From an uncultured Pseudomonadales bacterium (GTDB taxonomy: Bacteria; Pseudomonadota; Gammaproteobacteria; Pseudomonadales; Porticoccaceae), in NCBI GenBank assembly GCA_937998635.1, contig CALLDA010000113.1, positions 1 through 7,058 on the forward strand: DNA of 7,058 nt, in the 5' to 3' direction. Below the pieces are notes generated by a model. The model was not told the origin of the DNA and did not search any database. It saw nothing but the letters and a program-made list of their open reading frames with translations. This document shows positions 1 to 5,231 of the stretch, piece by piece (the first letter of the stretch is position 1; each line of letters begins with the position of its first letter). Both the position numbers and the translations under genes were made by a program.

Positions 1-165
1 TAGATAGTCGTTTTGTCTGTCAGCCTGGGGGCGCCAAAGTCGCCTCGTTATGCCGACCGATCATAGTGATTTACTGAGAGGGAGACAATGGAAGTGGGCT
101 AATTACTACTGCATCGCTACTGAGATCAGTACTGGCATATATTACGACGAGCCCAATATGGATGC
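1..165. other. Left-edge non-coding stretch, no gene recognised
   Basis: No convincing gene is seen here. A + strand reading frame enters from the left edge and stops at the TGA at 75-77 (24 residues, ending ...CRPIIVIY). It could be the tail of a gene lying outside the window, but I do not recognise it. On the minus strand this stretch lies downstream of the stop codon of the 168-residue membrane protein. It contains a short near-palindrome at 118-131 (TACTGA-GA-TCAGTA) that overlaps the 8-bp palindrome CAGTACTG at 127-134. Neither is followed by a T-run on either strand, so no intrinsic terminator is claimed. Confidence 0.4.
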
Positions 166-672
166 TTATTCGTTTTCTCTCCAGAGCGGATTGTTGCGGT
201 CGTCAGGATGAAGGCGCTGTTTTTCCTGTTCGTGTAAATGCCAGTAGGATTTGTCGATAGCGCCTTCTTCGTACTCGCATTTTTGATCATGCTCGAAGGG
301 ACACCACCAGTTTTCTACGATCTTGACCAGATAAGTGAGGTAACGAAACAAAGCGACACTCAGGGGGCAATAGAGTTTGCAATTGAACACCCAGTACCAA
401 CGAAAAGCGCGTAGGTTGTACCACTTAGAACCCGTTGAATAGGTAATCTGATCTTTGTAATGGTATCGATGGGATATCCATTGGGGGACGAAATCCCAAT
501 AGGAGCGGATATTTTCCGCACCCATTAACCTGAGATGGGACTTCACTAAAAACACACAAATAATCGCAAAAGGAATGGTGGAAATGATCGGTAGATAAAT
601 CAAAGGCACGCCGACCATGATTTTTAGAATGGGCTGATTGGGGAAATTTTGTCCGATTTTTACACGTTCCAT
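166..672 (-). CDS. Conserved-looking hypothetical membrane-associated protein, 168 aa
   Basis: The function is unknown. Residues about 14-44 form a long hydrophobic segment that should span the inner membrane. A second, less hydrophobic and aromatic stretch at about 93-120 may dip into or lie on the membrane. The rest is dominated by Trp, Tyr, His and charged residues. Four Cys (98, 102, 124, 132) flank the second hydrophobic stretch, and the C-terminal third carries the distinctive run NWWCPFEHDQK followed by GAIDKSYWHLH. This composition looks constrained rather than random, and I faintly recall similar unannotated proteins in Pseudomonas and marine gammaproteobacteria. The ATG at 670-672 is chosen because an in-frame TGA lies 15 nt upstream; the Shine-Dalgarno match there is weak. 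The gene lies downstream of the GGDEF-EAL gene on the same strand with a 170-bp gap, so co-transcription is possible but not shown. The clustered Cys/His could bind a metal, but that is speculation. Confidence 0.75.
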   Translation of the reverse strand: MERVKIGQNFPNQPILKIMVGVPLIYLPIISTIPFAIICVFLVKSHLRLMGAENIRSYWDFVPQWISHRYHYKDQITYSTGSKWYNLRAFRWYWVFNCKLYCPLSVALFRYLTYLVKIVENWWCPFEHDQKCEYEEGAIDKSYWHLHEQEKQRLHPDDRNNPLWRENE

Positions 673-842
673 TCTAGAGCTCGCTCAGTTGGTGTAGTAC
701 TCGACCCCTCGTGTGGATCGTGTGGCAAGGATATTGCCAGCCCGGACAGGAGCAGGACACAGGTTTGTTAAAGCATTTGTTTTTTTGAGTGTGGATACTA
801 ACAAAGAATGGGGCGCACTGTACTAACTACGGATAAGAGCAA
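673..842. other. Intergenic spacer between the two minus-strand genes
   Basis: This 170-bp spacer separates the stop of the GGDEF-EAL gene from the start of the 168-residue protein, so it should hold the promoter of the latter unless the two are co-transcribed. I could not pick a convincing -35/-10 pair. Visible elements are a small inverted repeat (723-739), two copies of the heptamer TACTAAC (797-803 and 821-827) and a T7 run on the + strand (780-786). No minus-strand hairpin followed by a U-tract is present, so no intrinsic terminator can be assigned to the GGDEF-EAL gene. Confidence 0.4.
723..739. repeat. Small inverted repeat TGGCAA-N5-TTGCCA
   Basis: The arms are perfect over 6 bp with a 5-nt centre (GGATA). 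It lies 51 bp upstream of the start codon of the 168-residue protein, which would suit an operator or a 5' leader hairpin. It also lies about 100 bp beyond the stop of the GGDEF-EAL gene. It has no adjacent T-run on either strand, so it is not a classical terminator. A 6-bp inverted repeat can arise by chance, and the biological role is unsupported. Confidence 0.3.
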
Positions 843-3260
843 TCAATACTTAGCCAAATTACTAATAAGATCGTGTATTGAGTTAGCATTTTGTGGCAGC
901 GCTGAAGCCAAACAATTACGCTGGAGGACAAGTTCAGCAAAGTCAGCTTTGTCGAGAGCTTTGGCGATGTAATAACCCTGAATATAGTCGCAGCCGATTT
1001 TTTGAAGGTGCTCAAGGGTCAACTTATCCTCTACGCCCTCGGCAGTAGCTTTCAGACCGAGGCTGTGAACCATATCAACGGTCGAATGAACGATGACATT
1101 GTCCTCAGGGTTTTGTAAAACATCAGTAACAAAGGATCGGTCAATTTTTATCTCACTGACAGGCAATTGTTTAATATAAGCCATTGACGAATAGCCTACG
1201 CCGTAATCATCAATAACCAGTTTAAACCCCATTGCGCTGAGGTTTTCGAGAATATTAAGTGACAACTCGGGCTTGGCCATCATTTCTGTTTCGGTGATTT
1301 CCAAATGAATACGGCTGGGATCGATTTTGCTGGTGCTTAGTAGTTCTTCCACCCGCTGGGTAAACTGTCGATATTGAATATCTCTGACGGATAAATTGAC
1401 GGCAATTGTGACGTCGATTTTGAGGGCTTGCCACTCCTCCACCTGGCGCATTGCTTCGCTGAGGCCCCACAATGTGAGTTCGCCGATATTACTACTGCGT
1501 TCGGCCAGTTCGATAAATTCATCAGGGAAGAGTTTGCCTCGATCAGGATGGTTCCAGCGCACTAGAGCTTCACAACCGGTGATGAGTCCGGTAGCGAGAT
1601 CTAGTTTCGGCTGATATTCGAAGAAAAACTCACCTTTTTTCAGGCCCTGTCGTAGCTCCCCCATCAATGACAGCATTTCGGGTTTATACGGGTCGCTAAG
1701 CTTATCGTAGGCAGCGTAACGGAGGGGGTTGTGCCTCGCCTCGTCCAGGGCTGTTTCGGCTTTTCTAAGGAGGGTTCTGCTGTCGTTGCCGTGGGCGGGA
1801 AAGTTGGCAACGCCCATATATATTTCGGTGTCGACGTTGTCGTCGCCGATTTTAAAGGCCTTGTCCATTCTGATAATGATTCGCTGTGCGACTTTTTCCA
1901 TATCTTCAATGGCGGCATCAAGTAAGACTATTACGAAAGATTTCCCAGTCAACCGGGCGATAAAGTCGGTGCTTTTAACCAGGGATTTGAGCCGGTTGGA
2001 GAATTCGACAATCAAGGTATCCCCCTTTTCATGCCCCAGAATATTATTGATTTCTGAAAAATGCGCGATGTCAACCAGAACCACCGAAAACTGCTGCCCG
2101 CTATCGATCCATGCGCTCATGTTTTTCTGCAGGAAATCTCGGTTCGCTAGCCCGGTCGCGAGGTCGTGGGTGAGACGGTATTCTGTTTCTTTTGAGCGCG
2201 ACTGTAAGCTTTCCATCATCAAGTTTAGTGCTTGCCCCAAACGCCCTATTTCATTCCGCTCATGCAGATGTACTCGTTGTTGGTAATTGCCACCGGCAAT
2301 TCGCGCGACGCCTGCATCAAGCGCACGAATCGGAGTTGTCACCGTTTTGGCTACGTAAAAACAACCCGCCGAGGCGATACCAACACCGATAACAGCGATT
2401 AACATTAAAAAAGTGAACAGAGGTTGATGAGTTGCCAGGGCGTCTTCCATGGCAAAGTAGATGCCGACAAAAACCTCGGTTTTATCGGGCAGCTCGGCAA
2501 TTTTGTCTATGCTGGCAATTATGCGGTCATCCAGCAGATCCATGGTGGCGGCCTGGCTAGATGCTTCTGATACCTGGGTAGATGTTTCCGATAATAGGAG
2601 CCTGTTAAATATCGCTGAGACGGACTGGACTGCTGCCGAGCTTGACACCTTGATTGTAGGAGGCTGTGCTGCGAGTCGAGTTATCAAACTTAGGTCGACA
2701 GGCAGTGCTATTTTGTTCTTGATAATGCGCAGATCTGCCTCGGTAACCGGCCTCGCCAGGCCTATCCATATCACCATGTCGGTGAGTTGAACTGGGACGA
2801 AGGAAACTTGAAATGTTTCCTTGTCTTCCAGTAAAAAACCACTAGAAAACCCCGAAGAATTTGCCTGATTTAGAAGAGCGGGGTCAAAAAAACGCTGACC
2901 TTTATTAAGCGTGTTATTGCTATCAAAGACGATTTGCTTGTTGCTGTTAATGACTAATAAGCGATCGGATTGAATATCGCTTTGTAAGCTTTCCCGAGTG
3001 CGAGTAATGATGTTTCGATTTGCAGAAATGATGGCTTTGGTGAATCTCGGGTTTCTTAGTAAGGCGCTAGCCTTATCCACCAGTTCATCGTGTCGCTGTT
3101 TCAGGGATACCTGAAAGTGCATGCGCGCCACCTGCAAGGCCTGCTGACTTTGTTGTTTAAAATAATTTTTAGTGGTGTGATTGACAGCCGCGATAGTTAT
3201 TACCTGAATGGTAATAAAAAGCGCAACGAAAAGTATCTGAAGTTTTGCTTGGAAACGCAT
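843..3260 (-). CDS. Membrane sensor with HAMP, degenerate GGDEF and intact EAL domain (c-di-GMP phosphodiesterase), 805 aa
   Basis: This is an inner-membrane c-di-GMP signalling protein. TM1 is at about 8-28, a periplasmic Cache-like sensor region at 29-278, TM2 at about 279-304, HAMP at about 305-355, GGDEF at about 362-520 and EAL at about 530-780. The GGDEF signature reads TGKSF (438-442), and the inhibitory RxxD site is KSTD (429-432), so cyclase activity is very unlikely. The EAL domain keeps E564-A-L, N622, E654 in LEITE, D684-D685 in DDYG, K705, E741 and the QGY at 761-763, which is the full set expected for Mg-dependent hydrolysis of c-di-GMP to pGpG. The degenerate GGDEF may bind GTP as an allosteric regulator, as known for other tandem proteins, or the protein may work as a c-di-GMP receptor like LapD. 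The ATG is fixed by an in-frame TAG six bases upstream and gives a sensible TM1; its Shine-Dalgarno is poor. The gene is divergent from the AAA+/VWA operon. The ligand is unknown. Confidence 0.95.
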   Translation of the reverse strand: MRFQAKLQILFVALFITIQVITIAAVNHTTKNYFKQQSQQALQVARMHFQVSLKQRHDELVDKASALLRNPRFTKAIISANRNIITRTRESLQSDIQSDRLLVINSNKQIVFDSNNTLNKGQRFFDPALLNQANSSGFSSGFLLEDKETFQVSFVPVQLTDMVIWIGLARPVTEADLRIIKNKIALPVDLSLITRLAAQPPTIKVSSSAAVQSVSAIFNRLLLSETSTQVSEASSQAATMDLLDDRIIASIDKIAELPDKTEVFVGIYFAMEDALATHQPLFTFLMLIAVIGVGIASAGCFYVAKTVTTPIRALDAGVARIAGGNYQQRVHLHERNEIGRLGQALNLMMESLQSRSKETEYRLTHDLATGLANRDFLQKNMSAWIDSGQQFSVVLVDIAHFSEINNILGHEKGDTLIVEFSNRLKSLVKSTDFIARLTGKSFVIVLLDAAIEDMEKVAQRIIIRMDKAFKIGDDNVDTEIYMGVANFPAHGNDSRTLLRKAETALDEARHNPLRYAAYDKLSDPYKPEMLSLMGELRQGLKKGEFFFEYQPKLDLATGLITGCEALVRWNHPDRGKLFPDEFIELAERSSNIGELTLWGLSEAMRQVEEWQALKIDVTIAVNLSVRDIQYRQFTQRVEELLSTSKIDPSRIHLEITETEMMAKPELSLNILENLSAMGFKLVIDDYGVGYSSMAYIKQLPVSEIKIDRSFVTDVLQNPEDNVIVHSTVDMVHSLGLKATAEGVEDKLTLEHLQKIGCDYIQGYYIAKALDKADFAELVLQRNCLASALPQNANSIHDLISNLAKY

Positions 3261-3339
3261 GAGCTATTTCAGTATTGAGGTGTTCATTCCTGTGTGAGAT
3301 CCTTAAAGTGTTCTGGTCTTTGAGCTTGTTAATAGTTTC

Positions 3340-3385
3340 GGTCTGGCTTGATTACGGAAAAACGAAGGCATAATTGAGCCAGACC
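3340..3385 (+). repeat. Long inverted repeat / stable RNA hairpin in the divergent spacer
   Basis: The outer arms GGTCTGGCT (3340-3348) and AGCCAGACC (3377-3385) are perfect reverse complements. The inner ATTA (3351-3354) and TAAT (3371-3374) also pair. The two positions between them (3349-3350 with 3375-3376) form U-G and G-U pairs in + strand RNA but A-C mismatches in minus-strand RNA. The + strand stem is therefore 15 bp around a 16-nt loop (3355-3370). No U-tract follows directly: the first T-rich stretch begins about 7 bases later and is interrupted. It is not a clear terminator. It could be a structured leader or small RNA, a dispersed palindromic repeat, or an operator for a dimeric regulator. 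It sits 80 bp upstream of the GGDEF-EAL start and 358 bp upstream of the AAA+ start. Confidence 0.7.
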
Positions 3386-3474
3386 TGTCAGAACCTTAAT
3401 TTTATCTTGAAATCACTTTAATCCAGGCTACTTAATCTCGAATAAAAGAGAGTTGTATCGCAAAAACAGGATAA

Positions 3475-3504
3475 TTAAGCCCTTGAGAGGGGCCTGGGCC
3501 TTAA
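3475..3504. repeat. Imperfect inverted repeat TTAAGCCC / GGGCCTTAA
   Basis: The left arm is at 3475-3482 and the right arm at 3496-3504. They pair over 8 bp with one bulged base, and the 13-nt centre is itself able to form a 4-bp CCCT/AGGG mini-stem. No T-run follows on the + strand. On the minus strand a T5 run comes only about 12 bases after the hairpin. It lies 239 bp upstream of the AAA+ start codon. It may be a regulatory site, but no function can be assigned. Confidence 0.35.
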
Positions 3505-3678
3505 AAACCGGATTTATTGCGGTAATTGGCGCATTGATTAGATGAGTATGAGTCTTGTATTGGTGGTTGCTTCGATCGTTGTGGTTTGATTTTCACGACA
3601 CTCATGTGGTGCTAAAAAGATTCCTGTTGCGAGAAAATCTTGGTAGATTGGGCTAAGGTTAAGTGGTAATTAGTTGTT

Positions 3679-3684
3679 AATAAT
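3679..3684 (+). promoter_or_regulatory. Tentative -10 element (AATAAT) for the AAA+/VWA operon
   Basis: AATAAT matches the sigma-70 -10 consensus at five of six positions and would start transcription about 53 nt before the AAA+ start codon. No good -35 hexamer lies 16-18 bp upstream, so it would need an activator, or it may be a chance match in AT-rich sequence. Confidence 0.2.
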
Positions 3685-3732
3685 GATCAAGCAGATACCT
3701 GTGGTTTACTAATCGCGACCATACGGTTTAAT

Positions 3733-3736
3733 GAGG
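3733..3736 (+). promoter_or_regulatory. Shine-Dalgarno GAGG of the AAA+ gene
   Basis: GAGG lies 7 nt before the ATG at 3744, which is ideal spacing. It supports this ATG rather than an internal start. Confidence 0.7.
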
Positions 3737-3743
3737 ACAGCAG

Positions 3744-5147
3744 ATGTCACAAGACGAACGCCCCGAATCTCTGGGTGAATTAAAAAAATCTGGCTATCAG
3801 GTGCTACCTATCCGTGAGGAGATGCAGCGTAATTTGATTCGCAAGCTGTCCTCTGGTGAAGACATGTTTCCGGGCATTATTGGCTATCAGAATACGGTCA
3901 TTCCCCAGCTCGAAAATGCCATTCTGGCGGGTCAGGATATTGTCCTACTGGGTGAGCGGGGTCAGGCTAAAACCCGAATACTGCGTTCTCTGGTGGAATT
4001 GCTGGATGAATACACGCCTGTTATTGATGGCGTCGAGATTCCCGAGAATCCCTATGATCCTATCTCCGCCCAGGCGAAAGCCCTGGTTGCGGAGCAGGAT
4101 GATGCCACGCCCATTAGCTGGCTGCATCGGGAGCAGCGTTATGGCGAAAAGCTGGCAACTCCGGACATTACGGTGGCCGACCTGATCGGCGAGGTGGACC
4201 CTATTAAAGTGGCCGATGGTCGTTACCTGTCCGACGAACTAACCTTGCACTACGGTTTAATCCCGAAGACCAATCGGGGTATTTTTGCCATTAATGAATT
4301 GCCGGATCTGGCGGAGCGAATTCAGGTGGGCTTGCTTAATATCATGGAAGAGCGGGATATTCAGATTCGCGGGCACAAAGTGCGTTTGCCCATGGACATG
4401 CTGGTCATCGCCACGGCCAACCCCGAGGATTACACCACTCGCGGTCGCATTCTTACGCCACTGAAAGACCGTTTCGGCTCCCAGATTCGCACTCACTACC
4501 CCACCGAGCGGGATCAGGAAGTGCAAATCATGGAGCAGGAGTATCAGCATGCCTCCGTTGAAGGCTACACCCTTGCAACGCCTGAATACATGAAAGAGAT
4601 CGTCGTGGAAATCAGTCAGGCGGCCCGAAAATCTGCCGATATCAGTCAGCGCTCCGGGGTGTCGGTGCGGGCATCCATTGCCAATTATGAAAACCTGATT
4701 GCCAATGCCCTGCGCCGGGCCATACGTTTAAAAGATGACACTATTGCGCCGAGGATTTCAGACTTACCGTTTTTGATACCCGCGCTGTCCGGGAAAATAG
4801 AATTCGAGGTGCTGGAGGAGGATCAGGAAGAAGAAGTCCTGCAACAGTTGTTTGAAAATGCGGTGAAGACGATTTTTGCCAACTACTTTTCCATTGACGA
4901 TGTCGAGCTGATCGCCACTACCTTTAACAGTGAAACCTCCGTTGACACCGGTGAAGGCCTGCATTCGGGGTTTTATCAGGACGTTATCGGCCAGATTCCT
5001 GGACTGGGGGAGGCAGTATCCCGGCTGACGCCTTCGGATAATCCGGCACTGCGGGCTTCGGCGGTGGAATTTATTCTCGAAGGTTTGTATGTCAACAATT
5101 TGCTCAGCAAAGATGCCATGCAAGGTCAATTTGTTTATCGCGGCTAG
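3744..5147 (+). CDS. ChlI/MoxR-type AAA+ ATPase ('magnesium chelatase-like'), 467 aa
   Basis: This AAA+ ATPase belongs to the helix-2-insert clade that contains MoxR, RavA and the chelatase subunits ChlI/CobS. Walker A is GERGQAKT (70-77, K76). The Walker B region reads FAINELPDL (181-189), with Asn in place of the usual Asp before the catalytic Glu185. Sensor 1 is TANPEDY (Asn226), the arginine-finger region is PLKDRFG (R243), and sensor 2 is GVSVR (R309). The roughly 100 residues between Walker A and B are longer than in compact MoxR proteins and include YGEKLATPD (133-141). The C-terminal part has an acidic helix (357-364) and a helical bundle to 467. It is cytoplasmic, without signal peptide or TM segment. 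It is followed 84 bp later by a VWA protein gene, the usual partner arrangement. The role is probably ATP-driven remodelling or metal insertion into an unknown client; no ChlH/CobN-like subunit is visible. I recall the pair Rv0958/Rv0959 of M. tuberculosis as the closest described relatives. Confidence 0.92.
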   Translation: MSQDERPESLGELKKSGYQVLPIREEMQRNLIRKLSSGEDMFPGIIGYQNTVIPQLENAILAGQDIVLLGERGQAKTRILRSLVELLDEYTPVIDGVEIPENPYDPISAQAKALVAEQDDATPISWLHREQRYGEKLATPDITVADLIGEVDPIKVADGRYLSDELTLHYGLIPKTNRGIFAINELPDLAERIQVGLLNIMEERDIQIRGHKVRLPMDMLVIATANPEDYTTRGRILTPLKDRFGSQIRTHYPTERDQEVQIMEQEYQHASVEGYTLATPEYMKEIVVEISQAARKSADISQRSGVSVRASIANYENLIANALRRAIRLKDDTIAPRISDLPFLIPALSGKIEFEVLEEDQEEEVLQQLFENAVKTIFANYFSIDDVELIATTFNSETSVDTGEGLHSGFYQDVIGQIPGLGEAVSRLTPSDNPALRASAVEFILEGLYVNNLLSKDAMQGQFVYRG

Positions 5148-5158
5148 CTTGCTCGACG

Positions 5159-5214
5159 TCTGTTTATCAAAGCCTGTTCATCCAGGCCTGTTCATCTAGG
5201 CCTGTTCATCCAGG
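5159..5214 (+). repeat. 14-bp tandem repeat array in the operon spacer
   Basis: Three adjacent copies of CCTGTTCATCCAGG occur at 5173-5186, 5187-5200 (one C-to-T change) and 5201-5214. A decayed fourth copy at 5159-5172 matches 10 of 14 positions. The array begins 11 bp after the stop of the AAA+ gene and ends 2 bp before the Shine-Dalgarno of the VWA gene. The unit is not a multiple of three and lies entirely outside coding sequence. Copy-number change would alter the gap between the two cistrons without touching either protein. Confidence 0.9.
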
Positions 5215-5216
5215 TT

Positions 5217-5222
5217 AAGGAG
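5217..5222 (+). promoter_or_regulatory. Shine-Dalgarno AAGGAG of the VWA gene
   Basis: AAGGAG is a near-perfect ribosome binding site, 9 nt before the ATG at 5232. It decides the start of the VWA gene and indicates independent translation initiation rather than coupling to the AAA+ gene, whose stop lies 84 nt upstream. Confidence 0.8.
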
Positions 5223-5231
5223 AGAGCCGAA

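Larger units (their letters stand above)
3261..3743. other. 483-bp divergent promoter region
   Basis: Genes point away from this region on both sides, so it should contain at least two promoters. It holds the long inverted repeat at 3340-3385, a smaller imperfect one at 3475-3504, and a tentative -10 element at 3679-3684 for the rightward operon. On the minus strand a 7-codon reading frame (3264-3287, MNTSILK) ends in an amber codon just before the start of the GGDEF-EAL gene. No convincing protein gene lies here. The only other small frame I noted, 3542-3589 on the + strand (15 hydrophobic residues), lacks a ribosome binding site. Confidence 0.6.

Noticed and set aside
118..134. Overlapping palindromes TACTGA-GA-TCAGTA and CAGTACTG
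   Set aside because: They are short, lack a T-run, and lie beyond the end of a gene with no partner element. I see no support for a terminator or operator.
780..786. T7 run as a + strand terminator
   Set aside because: No stable hairpin immediately precedes it, and no + strand gene ends upstream of it in the window.
797..827. Two direct copies of TACTAAC spaced 24 bp apart
   Set aside because: Heptamer pairs at this distance are not unusual. No promoter or known operator matches them.
1729..2286. 185-residue open frame on the + strand opposite the GGDEF-EAL gene
   Set aside because: It lies wholly antisense to a well-supported domain-bearing gene. Its translation is Ser/Arg/Cys-rich with no recognisable domain, as expected of a shadow frame.
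3340..3385. Integron attC site or intrinsic terminator
   Set aside because: The outer arms lack the RYYYAAC/GTTRRRY core of attC sites, and no U-tract directly follows the stem on either strand.
3542..3589. Small + strand ORF encoding a 15-residue hydrophobic peptide (MSMSLVLVVASIVVV)
   Set aside because: It has no Shine-Dalgarno upstream and is short enough to arise by chance in this AT-rich spacer. Not annotated without ribosome-profiling or conservation evidence.
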